Positions 50,906-59,542 of a stretch of DNA of 64,000 bases are shown here, piece by piece (the stretch's first letter is position 1; the number at the start of each line of letters is the position of its first letter). The position numbers were made by a program, and so were the translations under genes. The DNA comes from Erythrobacter sp. SG61-1L (GTDB lineage Bacteria; Pseudomonadota; Alphaproteobacteria; Sphingomonadales; Sphingomonadaceae): positions 2,814,861 through 2,878,860 of the forward strand of contig NZ_JXQC01000003.1 of the NCBI RefSeq assembly GCF_001305965.1, given 5' to 3'. The notes under the pieces were generated by a model. That model was not told where the DNA came from. It did not search any database and saw nothing but the letters and a program-made list of their open reading frames with translations.

Positions 50906-51114
50906 TTGCGTGAAAAAGGCAGCTTGCTTGCGATGTCTACGATCGGAAGTTCGGGCGGAACGCCGGGGAATGCCCGTGCGCCCTCACGCTGCCGGAACCG
51001 CGGCGGGAAGTTGCCCCGCTCGCCGATTGCTGCGCTGCACATAAGCAGGATTACCCCGAAAAGCAAGGAAATTGCGTGTCCGCCCCGGATCGCCTGCCCG
51101 GGCCGAGCGGTTGC

Positions 51115-51615
51115 CTAGGCTCCGCCCCAGCGGCCCACATGGGGATCGAGCAGGGCAAGCTGGCGGCGCAGGGCTGTGCGGGCCAGCCGTTCCACTTCCA
51201 CCTTGCGCCGCGCGGCGACGAGCGGCTGCAGCGGGGCGGGGCGCAAAATCTCCGCATCGTAGCCATCGGCCACGATCACGCCGCATGTGCTGGGCAGGAA
51301 CCCTTCCGTCTCCAGCGGTGCCCTGTCCAGTTCCGGAGGGACGCCCCAGAAAAACCGGTCGCAATAGTCCAGATAGTCCGGCCACTTGCCGTCGCCCAGC
51401 AGGTCTGCACGGCTGACTTTGATTTCTACAATCACGATCTGGCCCTTGGGGTCGATCCCCATCAGGTCTGCCCGGCGGCCGTTGCGCAGGGGCATTTCGG
51501 CCAGGCACCAGATGTCGTTGCGGGCAAACAGCCGTGCGATTCCGCGCGCCACGGCCCGGGCGTGCCGTTCGGCGGCTTCCTGTTCCGGGGTTAGTATCGC
51601 GAGAGAATCGCCCAT
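51115..51615 (-). CDS. mmcB: MmcB family DNA repair protein
   Basis: The 166-residue protein has a PD-(D/E)xK-type nuclease fold: ADLMGIDPKGQIVIVEIKVSRADLLGDGKW holds the D-x(n)-E-x-K active site, followed by WPDYLDYCDRFFWGVPP. In Caulobacter MmcB is an SOS-induced protein that aids mutagenic repair with ImuAB-DnaE2. A LexA box overlaps the alternative ATG at 51633, which supports 51615 as the true start. imuA, imuB and dnaE2 are not in this window. Confidence 0.9.
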   Translation of the reverse strand: MGDSLAILTPEQEAAERHARAVARGIARLFARNDIWCLAEMPLRNGRRADLMGIDPKGQIVIVEIKVSRADLLGDGKWPDYLDYCDRFFWGVPPELDRAPLETEGFLPSTCGVIVADGYDAEILRPAPLQPLVAARRKVEVERLARTALRRQLALLDPHVGRWGGA

Positions 51616-51627
51616 GCCCCGGAGATG

Positions 51628-51642
51628 GAACATAGCGCGAAC
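51628..51642 (-). promoter_or_regulatory. LexA box of mmcB
   Basis: GAAC-ATAGCGC-GAAC on the plus strand is GTTC-GCGCTAT-GTTC on the mmcB strand, an exact match for the alphaproteobacterial SOS operator GTTC-N7-GTTC. It ends 12 bases before the ATG at 51615. Confidence 0.85.
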
Positions 51643-51710
51643 CCGGTCAACGGGCTTTCGGTGGATTGATGCGGAAGTGTCTTCTCAGGCCGTGGGTCAG
51701 GGCCTTGAAT

Positions 51711-52124
51711 TCAGGACATCCGCTTGCGCTGGATCATTCCGTGCGGGGCCAGCGAAAGCAGGGCTGTCCGGGCCGCCAGAAATTCGTGCCACAGGGCCTG
51801 CGCCGGGGCTGTGGTGTCTGCACCACGGGCGTTCACGGCCAGCAGGGCAGTGATGCCGGGTTCAAGGATGGCGGCCAGATCGTCGATCCCCTTTTCCGCC
51901 AGTTGGCGGCGCCAGGCGCCCGCATGGCGGATGGTTTCGGGAAAGGCGATGATCTCGGGCGTGGGCTGTTCCGGCTCGATCCCCGCAAGGTGCGCCACTA
52001 CAGCGGCGGCGTCTTGCAGGGCGGCCCATTGGGCAGCCGTAGCGCCATAAAGCGCTTCTGCGAAATGCGGCGTTCCGACCAGCGAATCGCCGTGGGGAAT
52101 CATGTTGGGAGGGACCGCGTTCAT
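51711..52124 (-). CDS. conserved hypothetical protein
   Basis: The 137-residue soluble protein is not one I can name. It starts MNAVPPNMIPHGDSLVGTPHF and is mainly helical, with repeated Ala/Leu-rich helices (AQWAALQDAAAVVAHLAGI; AGAWRRQLAEKGIDDLAAIL; WHEFLAARTALLSLA). No metal or catalytic motif is obvious. It lies upstream of mmcB on the same strand, but the LexA box between them gives mmcB its own promoter. TTG at 52130 could add two residues. Confidence 0.6.
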   Translation of the reverse strand: MNAVPPNMIPHGDSLVGTPHFAEALYGATAAQWAALQDAAAVVAHLAGIEPEQPTPEIIAFPETIRHAGAWRRQLAEKGIDDLAAILEPGITALLAVNARGADTTAPAQALWHEFLAARTALLSLAPHGMIQRKRMS

Positions 52125-52152
52125 GCCCAATGGATAGGGGGCAGAAGTTTGA

Positions 52153-52199
52153 GAAATGGTTAGTGACGCGGCAACCTATGCGCGCCACTAACGCATTTC
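52153..52199. terminator. long inverted repeat, probable terminator of the upstream secreted-protein gene
   Basis: GAAATGGTTAGTGACGCG (52153-52170) pairs with CGCGCCACTAACGCATTTC (52181-52199) with one mismatch and one bulge, loop of 10. It lies 41 nt past the stop at 52240 and near the start of the gene at 52124, so it could act on either transcript. Confidence 0.55.
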
Positions 52200-52239
52200 C
52201 GGGCTTTTAGTATAAGCCAAACGATTGATTCCGTTCGCC

Positions 52240-53034
52240 TCAATCGGCGAAGGGATCGTCATCAACCGTGTCGTTGCTTTCAAGTCCAAGGTCGATATTC
52301 GCCCCGTTCTCGCCCGTGGTCAGGTGGTTGTTTTCCGAACAGACATATTCGCGAATCGGGAAGGAATTATCCAGCTTGTAGGCCACGCGGGTCACGAAGG
52401 GGGCCGTCAGCACCTCGGGATCGGTGATCGTCATCTCGTCGATCAGCTGGCCGGGCTTCTCCAGCCAGATCTTCTCGTCCACGCGCATTTTCTCGCTGTG
52501 GTTGATGCCGGGGGCAATGAAGGTGGACAGGTTAAAGCCGGTGCTCTCGATCACCAGCGTATCGCCTTCCCAATGGCCGATCGAATTGCCGTTATAAAAC
52601 AGGTCGGGATCGGCGGGCAGGGCGCGGCCATCGGTGTAGACGCGGCGGGCCTGGGCATAGGCTTCGGTCAGGATGGTCACCCGGCCGGGGGAATAGAGGA
52701 TCTCGATCGGATAGGGCTGCTGCATCAGGCCGGGCAGGCCCGGCGGCAGGCAGTGGGCCTGTGCATACTGATTGGGGCCGTTTTCCTTGGTGTCGGCCAG
52801 ATATTTGTCATAGGCCGCCTGCGCCGCGGGCGTCAGTTGCGGCTTGGCTGCCGCGCGGCCGCCGAACAGGGCGCCCCAGTCCGGATACCAGATGCCGGTC
52901 CAGTCCGGCAGTTTGGTGACTTCCTGATAGGCGGTCGCCCGGGGCGTGGCTTCGTCTGCGGCGGCGGCTGGGGTGACGATCGCCAGCGCCGAGGCGCAGG
53001 CAAGCATGCTGGCAATGCGGGGTAGGCCCTTCAT
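52240..53034 (-). CDS. secreted hypothetical protein (partner of DUF6152 gene)
   Basis: The 264-residue product has a signal peptide (MLACASALAIVTPAAAA; cleavage near residue 27) and a single periplasmic domain with conserved aromatic segments: LPDWTGIWYPDWGALFGG, CLPPGLPGLMQQPYPIEIL, GNSIGHWEGDTLVIESTGFN and MRVDEKIWLEKPGQLIDEMTI in pieces. Similar proteins occur next to DUF6152 genes in sphingomonads, often in gene sets for steroid or aromatic breakdown, but no function is proven. A start 10 codons earlier (53064) is also preceded by GAGG; the signal peptide favours 53034. Confidence 0.75.
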   Translation of the reverse strand: MKGLPRIASMLACASALAIVTPAAAADEATPRATAYQEVTKLPDWTGIWYPDWGALFGGRAAAKPQLTPAAQAAYDKYLADTKENGPNQYAQAHCLPPGLPGLMQQPYPIEILYSPGRVTILTEAYAQARRVYTDGRALPADPDLFYNGNSIGHWEGDTLVIESTGFNLSTFIAPGINHSEKMRVDEKIWLEKPGQLIDEMTITDPEVLTAPFVTRVAYKLDNSFPIREYVCSENNHLTTGENGANIDLGLESNDTVDDDPFAD

Positions 53035-53190
53035 CTCACTCTCCGGATTGTTTTCTTGTTTCATTTTTCGCCCTCGTGTGGCGAGAATTTGTTCCAAGTC
53101 AAGCTGCGGGTTGATAAAGTCATGTAAGATTGGCAGATGGGAAGAAAATCAGCATCCGCAGTGCAAGGTGGATGACATACGGAGAGTAGC

Positions 53191-53610
53191 ATGTCTGGGA
53201 AGATTTCACGCCGCAAAACCATGATCGGCGCCGCGCTCGCTGCCGGTGCCGTGCTTGCCGTGGGGGCGCCGCTGGCGGCCCACCATTCGACCGCGATGTT
53301 CGAATGGGGCAAGGAAAAGCCTATGCCCAACGCGGTGGTGGACCGCTGGGAATGGACAAATCCGCACACTTTCCTTTACGTGAAGGTGAAGGAAAAGGAC
53401 GGCCAGGAACACGTCTGGGCGCTTGAGGGGATGAGCCCCAACCACCTGCAGCGTTATGGCTGGTCGCGCACCTCGCTCAAGCCGGGCGAGAAGATCAACC
53501 TCACCTATTACCCCCTGCGCGACAAGCGCCGCGGCGGCTTCAACGTCACCGTAACCAAGGGTGATGGTACCAAGCTCAACCAGTTCGGCGAACGCGGCTC
53601 TTCCCAGTAA
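53191..53610 (+). CDS. DUF6152 secreted protein
   Basis: The 139-residue product begins [20 protein letters not shown], which has the twin-arginine look (SRRKTM) of a Tat signal, though RR is followed by K-T rather than x-F-L. The mature domain starts [17 protein letters not shown] and has [15 protein letters not shown] and [13 protein letters not shown], typical of DUF6152. GGAGAG precedes the ATG at 53191. It is divergent from the secreted gene at 53034, with which it usually pairs. Confidence 0.85.
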   Translation: MSGKISRRKTMIGAALAAGAVLAVGAPLAAHHSTAMFEWGKEKPMPNAVVDRWEWTNPHTFLYVKVKEKDGQEHVWALEGMSPNHLQRYGWSRTSLKPGEKINLTYYPLRDKRRGGFNVTVTKGDGTKLNQFGERGSSQ

Positions 53611-53706
53611 GAGGGGGCGCTCCGGGCATGATCGGCGATGTGTCCCCGGCGGGCGCATCGCTTTTGCCTTGGCGCAGGCCAGCAAGCTTGCTAGGCGGCG
53701 CCCCAC

Positions 53707-53783
53707 GCACCCGTAGCTCAGCTGGATAGAGTACTGCCCTCCGAAGGCAGGGGTCACAGGTTCGAATCCTGTCGGGTGCGCCA
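53707..53783 (+). tRNA. tRNA-Arg (anticodon CCG)
   Basis: The 77-nt sequence folds as a cloverleaf: acceptor GCACCCG/CGGGTGC, D arm AGCTCAGCTGGATAGAGT, anticodon stem CTGCC/GGCAG with loop CTCCGAA (anticodon CCG), T loop GGTTCGAATCC, discriminator G and encoded CCA at 53781-53783. It reads CGG codons. Confidence 0.98.
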
Positions 53784-53820
53784 CAAGCAGGGTTCCGGAT
53801 GGAAGGCCTGTGGCTGGCCC

Positions 53821-55224
53821 TCAACCCATTTCGTTTTTTCCCATCGCCTTGCGGATTGCCGCAAAGACCCGCTCGTCGCCGAGCTGGGTTACGTTGAAGC
53901 GCAGGAAATCCGCTGCTGTCTGCGAAGGGCTGAATACATTGCCGGGGGCAAGCATTACCTTGTCCGCCATGCAGCGCCGGGCCAGATCGCCTGAATCATA
54001 TCCTTCCGGCAGGCTGCACCACAGGTGGAAGCCGCCGCGCGGGGCGATCCAGGGGGTGATTTCCAGTTCGGCCAGTCGCTCGGCAGCGTGTTTACGGGCG
54101 CGGGACAAGCGTTGACGCAGGTCTTCCATATGCTTGCGATAGCTGCCCCCGGCCAGCACGCCGGCCACCAACTCGGTCGCCAGTGTAGAAGGGCCGCCGT
54201 AACAGGTTGCCACCTGCAGGTCGGCCAGCTCCTCAATCCAGTCGGTACGTGCCGCGATATAGCCGCAGCGGGCCGATGCGGAGAGGGTCTTGGAGAAGCT
54301 GCCAATGCGGATCACTCGCTCCAGCCCGTCAAGCACGGCCAGGCGAGGTGAAGGTGACGGCTCAAAATCCGCAAAGATGTCATCCTCCACGATGGTGATG
54401 CCGTGGGTGGATGCCAGTGTCAGCACGCGATGGGCAACTTGCGGCGAAAGGCTGGCTCCGGTTGGATTATGGACGGCCGAATTGGTGATGTAGAGGCGCG
54501 GCAATTCGTTGGTGAGCGCCTGTTCGAATGCGGCGGTATCCGGGCCATTGGGCGTATAGGGCACCCCTACGATGCGCACGTGATGGGCGCGCAGCAGGGC
54601 CTGGAAGTTGAAATAGCATGGATCGTCGACCAGCACCGTGTCGCCCGGGCGCAGCAGCAGGCGGCAGACGAGGTCGATCGCCTGCGTGCCCGATCCAGCC
54701 AGCATGATCTGGTCAGCCCCGGCGGCAATCCCTTCATCGGCGAAGCGCGCCTGAAGCAGCCGCCGTAGGGTGGGGGAGCCGCGCGTTCCGCCATAGCTGG
54801 TCAGCAGGCTGTCTTCCGCCCGCGCAAGGCCCCTTAACCCCTTGCGCAGCGCGGCATTGGGCATCCAGTCCGCCGGCAGCCAGCCGCAGCCGGGTGTGAG
54901 CACGGCGGGATCCGCGTCGAGCGACTGGCGGGACACCCAGAAGGGATCAAGCTCGCGCTCTCGCACCGGGCCCATTTCGGCCAGCGCCATGGGCGGAAGA
55001 TTGGCGCCGGTGACGTAGAAGCCCGATCCCCGCCGGGCGCGAATCACGCCTTCGGCCTCCAGCCGGTCATAGGCTTCGACCACGGTAGAGGGGGAAACGC
55101 CCATCGTCCGGGCGAAGCTTCGCACAGAGGGCAGGCGGTCCCCCGGAACCAGCGCGCGCGTGGCGATGCGGCTGCGGATTGCCTCCATCAGCGTTTCGGT
55201 GCGGGTGAGGGCCGGGCTGGCCAT
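53821..55224 (-). CDS. MocR-type regulator (GntR helix-turn-helix fused to class I aminotransferase domain)
   Basis: The 467-residue protein has an N-terminal GntR winged helix (1-75: LVPGDRLPSVRSFARTMGVSPSTVVEAYDRLEAEGVI) and a PLP-binding aminotransferase-fold domain, with SGTQAIDLVCRLL, NSAVHNPTGASL, and the PLP Lys in IGSFSKTLSASARCGYI. MocR proteins sense PLP or amino compounds and regulate a nearby gene. The divergent EamA exporter at 55349 is the likely target, with operator-like repeats between. Length is typical. Confidence 0.92.
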   Translation of the reverse strand: MASPALTRTETLMEAIRSRIATRALVPGDRLPSVRSFARTMGVSPSTVVEAYDRLEAEGVIRARRGSGFYVTGANLPPMALAEMGPVRERELDPFWVSRQSLDADPAVLTPGCGWLPADWMPNAALRKGLRGLARAEDSLLTSYGGTRGSPTLRRLLQARFADEGIAAGADQIMLAGSGTQAIDLVCRLLLRPGDTVLVDDPCYFNFQALLRAHHVRIVGVPYTPNGPDTAAFEQALTNELPRLYITNSAVHNPTGASLSPQVAHRVLTLASTHGITIVEDDIFADFEPSPSPRLAVLDGLERVIRIGSFSKTLSASARCGYIAARTDWIEELADLQVATCYGGPSTLATELVAGVLAGGSYRKHMEDLRQRLSRARKHAAERLAELEITPWIAPRGGFHLWCSLPEGYDSGDLARRCMADKVMLAPGNVFSPSQTAADFLRFNVTQLGDERVFAAIRKAMGKNEMG

Positions 55225-55242
55225 GAGAGACTTCCTTCCACT

Positions 55243-55287
55243 CTGTATGGCCTATTGGATCAATACAGTTTGATTAAATTGTATGCC
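55243..55287. promoter_or_regulatory. operator-like repeats between the MocR and EamA genes
   Basis: CTGTAT (55243-55248) and ATACAG (55263-55268) form an inverted repeat, and TGTATG recurs at 55244 and 55280, 36 bases apart. MocR regulators such as GabR bind spaced direct repeats of this kind. An AT-rich tract (GTTTGATTAAATTG) lies between. Confidence 0.5.
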
Positions 55288-55348
55288 ATCGTTGCTGTCA
55301 GGCCAAGCCCGCCCTGCCTAGTGCGCCCGTGCAAGGAGGTATCGGCAT

Positions 55349-56209
55349 ATGGACCGGACAAGCGCGGGCTGGGGTAGCGGCCTGCTGGGCGTAATCATTT
55401 TCAGCGGGTCGCTTCCGGCGACACGGCTGGCGGTGGAAGAGCTTTCACCTTTGTTTCTCACCTCGGCCCGGGCCGCGATTGCGGGCCTGCTCGGTGCGGC
55501 CTGCCTTCTGGCACTGCGCCAGCGAAGGCCTGCCCGGGCCGATCTGGTTCCGCTTGCCGTCGTGGCGCTGGGCGTGGTGGTGGGCTATCCGCTGCTTTCC
55601 GCGCTGGCGCTGCAATATGTCAGCGCCGCCCATTCCGCCGTGTTCCTTGGCCTTCTGCCGCTCAGCACGGCGTTTTTCGGCGTTCTGCGCGGAGGGGAGC
55701 GGCCTCATCCGGCCTTCTGGATATTCTCCCTGCTGGGTGCGGCAATCGTGGCGGGCTTTGCGCTTTCGCGCGGAGCTGACGGCTCCCTGCCGGGCGATCT
55801 GCTGATGCTCGCCGGGATTCTCGTCTGCGGCTTGGGCTATGCCGAAGGCGCTGCCCTGTCGCGCCGGCTTGGTGGCTGGCAGGTCATTTCATGGGCGCTG
55901 CTGCTGGCGCTGTTGCCTATGGCAGCCATCGCCCTTGCCACCACTCCAGTGCATCCGGGCGGGATCGGAGTGTCCGCATGGGCGGGCCTGTTCTACGTCT
56001 CGGTATTCAGCATGCTGGTGGGGTTCGTGTTCTGGTATCGCGGCCTTGCGCTGGGCGGGATCGCCGGCGTGGGCCAGCTGCAGCTGATGCAGCCCTTCTT
56101 TGGCCTGCTGGCGGCAGCCCTGGTGCTGCACGAACCCATCGCATGGACGATGACCGTTGCGGCGGCGGCCGTGATCCTGTGCGTCGCCGGGGCGAAGCGC
56201 TTTGCCTGA
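55349..56209 (+). CDS. EamA/DMT family transporter
   Basis: The 286-residue protein has ten predicted helices in two EamA repeats (PLFLTSARAAIAGLLGAACLLAL in the first; FVFWYRGLALGGIAGVGQLQLMQPFFGLLAAALVL in pieces in the second). DMT transporters of this kind usually export amino acids or other metabolites. GGAGGT lies before ATG 55349. It is divergent from the MocR regulator, which probably controls it. Confidence 0.9.
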   Translation: MDRTSAGWGSGLLGVIIFSGSLPATRLAVEELSPLFLTSARAAIAGLLGAACLLALRQRRPARADLVPLAVVALGVVVGYPLLSALALQYVSAAHSAVFLGLLPLSTAFFGVLRGGERPHPAFWIFSLLGAAIVAGFALSRGADGSLPGDLLMLAGILVCGLGYAEGAALSRRLGGWQVISWALLLALLPMAAIALATTPVHPGGIGVSAWAGLFYVSVFSMLVGFVFWYRGLALGGIAGVGQLQLMQPFFGLLAAALVLHEPIAWTMTVAAAAVILCVAGAKRFA

Positions 56210-56226
56210 GGCTCAGGCCCTGAAAA

Positions 56227-56850
56227 TCAGGGCCAGGCCTTGGCGGGCGCTTCGGCCAGGCAACCGGTGATCCGGAAGGCGCCGCGCGGCATGGAATCCG
56301 CCTCTGCCTCGGGGTCGGGCGTCAGCATGGCAACATCGTACCACAGGGCCTCGCCCAGTTCCGGCGTCATCAGATAGGGCGGGGCTTCTTGCCCGGCGGA
56401 AGGCGGATTTTCGGCCACCATCAGGTTTGCGTCGAGCGGAAGGAAGCGCAGTTTGGCGAGCAGCTCAAGCTCCGCATCCTGATCTTCCGGGCTTTCTGTT
56501 TCGGGCAAAAGGCTGGCAGGGCCGCCATCCTCGGCAGCGGGATCGTAGGGGTTCCCGACCGGCAGCAGGGTGATCCCGCTGTAACCGTTGGAAACGGCGA
56601 AGGAGAACCAATAGTCCCGCCGGGGCGTAGTGAGCTTGAAGTAGAGGTCCGATGCCGCGGAAGGCCAGTGCCTGGCCGGAATGAAGGATGCGTGGATGTC
56701 CCCCTCTTCGGACGGCAAGGTGTAGACCGCGCGTTCCGCCGGGCAGCTTGCCGCGCCTGCCTGCGCCTCTTCCGCATGGGCCAGTGCGGGTGCCAGCAGC
56801 AGGCCAGAACCAAGCGCGCACCGCAGCGCGGCGCGGAAAACATGTGCCAT
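56227..56850 (-). CDS. secreted hypothetical protein
   Basis: The 207-residue product has a signal peptide (LLLAPALAHA, cleaved near residue 26) and a periplasmic domain with two cysteines (AASCPAERAVY and ITGCLAEAP) that may form a disulfide. The segment DIHASFIPARHWPSAASDLYFKL and SNGYSGITLLPVG suggest a beta-sandwich. I do not recognise a family. It lies 5 nt after the M20 gene stop on the same strand and is probably co-expressed. Confidence 0.65.
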   Translation of the reverse strand: MAHVFRAALRCALGSGLLLAPALAHAEEAQAGAASCPAERAVYTLPSEEGDIHASFIPARHWPSAASDLYFKLTTPRRDYWFSFAVSNGYSGITLLPVGNPYDPAAEDGGPASLLPETESPEDQDAELELLAKLRFLPLDANLMVAENPPSAGQEAPPYLMTPELGEALWYDVAMLTPDPEAEADSMPRGAFRITGCLAEAPAKAWP

Positions 56851-56855
56851 TGGGG

Positions 56856-58067
56856 TCAGCTCCAGCCTTGTTCGAGGAAACGTGTGGCGCAGCCCGCCAG
56901 GAAGGCGGCCCCGCGCGGAAGGACGGCTTCGTCCACCATCATGCGGCTGGAATGCAGGCCGCAGCACTGGCTCCAGTCATCGCCTTCATGCGCGACGCCC
57001 AGAAAGAACATCGCGCCGGGCATGGCCTGCAGGACATAGGAAAAGTCCTCTGCGCCCATGATCGGGTGATCCATGCGCAGGAATGCCTGTTCGCCGCCCA
57101 GTTCCTTGGCGATGGCCTCGCCCAGCGAAACGGCGCGCGGATCGTTGATGGTGGGCGGGAAGCCCTGCACGAATCCTGCCGTCGCTTCCATCCCATGGGC
57201 AGCGGCGATGCCCTGCGCCAGTTGAGAGACTTCTTCGCGCACGCGGGCGCGGTTCTGCGTTGAAAGCGTACGGATCGTGCCGCGCAGCCGCGCCTCGTTG
57301 GGAATGATATTGTGGGCACTGCCCGCATCGAGCTGGGTGATGGTGATCACCACGGCCTCTGCCGCGTTGAAGCGGCGGGTGACGAGTGTTTGCAGCGCGC
57401 CCACGATCTCGCATGCCACCGGCACCGGATCGCGCGTGTCATGCGGCATGGAGGCATGGCCGCCGCGGCCGGTGACAGTGATTTCCACCATGTCGGCGGC
57501 GGCAAGCAAGGCCCCGTCGCGGCTGCCCAGCACGCCGTGGGCCGCGTTGGGCATGATATGCATCGCAAATGCGGCCTCGGGCAGGGGATAGCCGGTCGTT
57601 CCGCCCAGCAGCCCGTCTTCCAGCATGAAGCGGGCGCCGTGGAAGCCTTCCTCGCCCGGCTGGAACATGAAGCGCACTTCGCCGGCCAATTCACCCTGCC
57701 GCGCCGCCAGAATGCGCGCGGCGCCAGCCAGCATGGCGGTGTGCGTGTCATGCCCGCAGGCATGCATCCGGCCGGGAATGGTGGAGGCAAAGGGCAGGCC
57801 CGTCTCCTCCCCCATGGGCAGGGCGTCCATATCGCCGCGCAGCAGCACGGTGCGACCGGGCTTGGCGCCTTTCATGATCGCCACCGCGCCGGTGGTGGAG
57901 GGGCCTTCGCGCCATTCCAGCGGCAGATCCGCCAGTTCGGCGCGGACCTTGGCCAGCGTCTTGGGCGTTTCGAGGCCGAGTTCAGGCTCGGCATGGATCG
58001 CCCGACGCAGGGAGACAATGCGATCCGCGATCGCGCGGGCATCGGCGAGCAGGGATTCAGTCAGCAT
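56856..58067 (-). CDS. M20 family amidohydrolase (hippurate/N-acyl amino acid hydrolase type)
   Basis: The 403-residue protein is an M20D peptidase: LRGDMDALPMGEETGLPFAS, the metal-binding HACGHDTHTAMLAGAA, FQPGEEGFHGARFMLEDGLL with the catalytic Glu pair, and GAEDFSYVLQAMPGAMFFLG near the C-terminus. A dimerisation lid domain sits in the middle. Such enzymes release amino acids from N-acyl or aromatic amides in the cytosol; substrate is not set. It is followed by the small secreted gene. Confidence 0.92.
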   Translation of the reverse strand: MLTESLLADARAIADRIVSLRRAIHAEPELGLETPKTLAKVRAELADLPLEWREGPSTTGAVAIMKGAKPGRTVLLRGDMDALPMGEETGLPFASTIPGRMHACGHDTHTAMLAGAARILAARQGELAGEVRFMFQPGEEGFHGARFMLEDGLLGGTTGYPLPEAAFAMHIMPNAAHGVLGSRDGALLAAADMVEITVTGRGGHASMPHDTRDPVPVACEIVGALQTLVTRRFNAAEAVVITITQLDAGSAHNIIPNEARLRGTIRTLSTQNRARVREEVSQLAQGIAAAHGMEATAGFVQGFPPTINDPRAVSLGEAIAKELGGEQAFLRMDHPIMGAEDFSYVLQAMPGAMFFLGVAHEGDDWSQCCGLHSSRMMVDEAVLPRGAAFLAGCATRFLEQGWS

Positions 58068-58114
58068 TCCGGGTTGATAGCGCCAACCGGCGCGGCCCGC
58101 CAGCCGCCTTGATC

Positions 58115-58603
58115 TTACGGATATTTCATCTGGATATGGGTGGCGAGGCCGGACTTCGACACATTGAGCCGCACCGCGCTGAAGGAGGGAAGACCGGCAA
58201 TGGTGGAAGGGTTGTTGGAAAAGCCGAAGCCTTCCTTGGGCAGCAGCCCGCGGTCGAACTTACCGCCGCCATCTTCGTCATGATAGACGGCGATGGCGTA
58301 GACGCCCGGCCCGGGAATGCACACTTTCGCGCGGGTAGTGCCCTGCTGGGCATCCACCTTGCCGACATTGATCTCGCCCTTGGACGCAAGGAAGCGCTTG
58401 CGGTCGTCAGGATAGATCGTGACCACCAGCTTGCCGTTGTTGTTGCGAATGCCGTTCGCCACCACATTTATCGACGCGGGAAACTTGTTGCGGCCAACGC
58501 AATCCCCCTCGCCCTGCGCGGATGCGGGGGCGGCGGCGGGGGCGGCTGCCGCAGCAACGGCCAGGGTCAGTGCTGCTTTTCGGAAGAGGGAAGTGTTGGT
58601 CAT
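58115..58603 (-). CDS. DUF2141 secreted protein (second copy)
   Basis: The 162-residue product has a signal peptide (ALTLAVAAAAAPAAAPASAQ) and a DUF2141 domain: INVVANGIRNNNGKLVVTIY, GPGVYAIAVYHDEDGGGKFDRGLLPKEGFGFSNNP and SFSAVRLNVSKSGLATHI in pieces. The DEDGGGKFD loop is a likely Ca2+ site. It is related to the gene at 47719 but not a recent copy. GC-rich Ala stretch at the signal may reflect slippage-prone repeats. Alone in its transcription unit. Confidence 0.85.
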   Translation of the reverse strand: MTNTSLFRKAALTLAVAAAAAPAAAPASAQGEGDCVGRNKFPASINVVANGIRNNNGKLVVTIYPDDRKRFLASKGEINVGKVDAQQGTTRAKVCIPGPGVYAIAVYHDEDGGGKFDRGLLPKEGFGFSNNPSTIAGLPSFSAVRLNVSKSGLATHIQMKYP

Positions 58604-58879
58604 GGCTTTCTACATGGGTTTGCGGTTTAAAATTCATAGGGCCGGATGACGTCAGCTGATGCATTCGCCATTCGCTCATCGTTTTGGTGCGAACCCTGTT
58701 GGTCGGGGTTTCTGCCCCCGGCTCGTTTAACGCCCACTGAATTGGCCGATCAGGCCGCGGCAAGGCACCGGACTGTCGCCAAATTGATTCGGCCTGACGA
58801 TAAATCAAGATTCTGTGTGGAAAATGAGGCAGGCCCGGCTTGTCGCCCCAACCGGTGGTAGATAGGGCCATTGCGCAGT

Positions 58880-59542
58880 ATGAGCGCTCCGCTGATCTCG
58901 CCCTCGATCCTTTCGGCCGACTTTTCGCGGCTTGGTGAAGAAGTGCGCGCAATCGACGCAGCCGGTGCCGACTGGATTCACGTGGATGTGATGGATGGGC
59001 ATTACGTGCCCAATCTCACTATCGGCCCGGCCGTGGTGAAGGCGCTGCGCCCGCACACCAGCAAGCCGTTCGACGTTCATCTGATGGTGTCCCCGGTCGA
59101 TAACTGGCTGCAGGACTTTGCCGATGCCGGGGCAGACATCATCACCGTCCACCCCGAAGCCGGGCCGCATATCCACCGCACGGTGCAGGCGATCCGGGCG
59201 CTGGGCAAGAAGGCGGGCGTCTCGCTCAATCCCGGCACTCCGGCCAAGATGCTGGACTATCTGCTGGAAGATATCGACCTTGTCCTGGTGATGAGCGTCA
59301 ATCCCGGCTTTGGCGGGCAGAGCTTCATTCACAGCCAGCTCAAGAAGATCGAGGCGATCCGCAAGCGGATCGACCAGATGGGGTTGCAGGTCCATCTGGA
59401 AGTGGATGGCGGCGTGAACGAGGAAACGGCGCGCCTGTGTGTCGATGCCGGGGCCGATGTGCTGGTCGCCGGTTCGGCCACTTTCAAGGGCGGGCCGGAT
59501 CGCTATGCCGCCAATATCGCGGCATTAAAGGGCGGTGGGTGA
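58880..59542 (+). CDS. rpe: ribulose-phosphate 3-epimerase
   Basis: The 220-residue TIM-barrel enzyme interconverts ribulose 5-phosphate and xylulose 5-phosphate in the pentose phosphate pathway. It has [17 protein letters not shown], the metal/catalytic residues in [40 protein letters not shown] and [12 protein letters not shown] with VAGSATFKG. The stop overlaps the next start (GTGATGG). TTG at 58871 is an alternative start. Confidence 0.96.
   Translation: MSAPLISPSILSADFSRLGEEVRAIDAAGADWIHVDVMDGHYVPNLTIGPAVVKALRPHTSKPFDVHLMVSPVDNWLQDFADAGADIITVHPEAGPHIHRTVQAIRALGKKAGVSLNPGTPAKMLDYLLEDIDLVLVMSVNPGFGGQSFIHSQLKKIEAIRKRIDQMGLQVHLEVDGGVNEETARLCVDAGADVLVAGSATFKGGPDRYAANIAALKGGG

Noticed and set aside
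49033-50913. A 626-codon plus-strand frame rich in Ala opposite the helicase
   Set aside because: The Ala runs are the reverse reading of the Arg/Gly tail of the helicase, whose DEAD-box motifs are intact.
51636-51655. A second SOS half-site pair, GTTG and GTTC, upstream of mmcB
   Set aside because: The spacing is five bases, not seven, and the first half is GTTG; the exact box at 51628-51642 explains the control better.
53191-53255. Firm Tat signal on the DUF6152 protein
   Set aside because: SRRKTM is close to the twin-arginine motif but lacks the usual x-F-L-K after RR, so a Sec route cannot be excluded.
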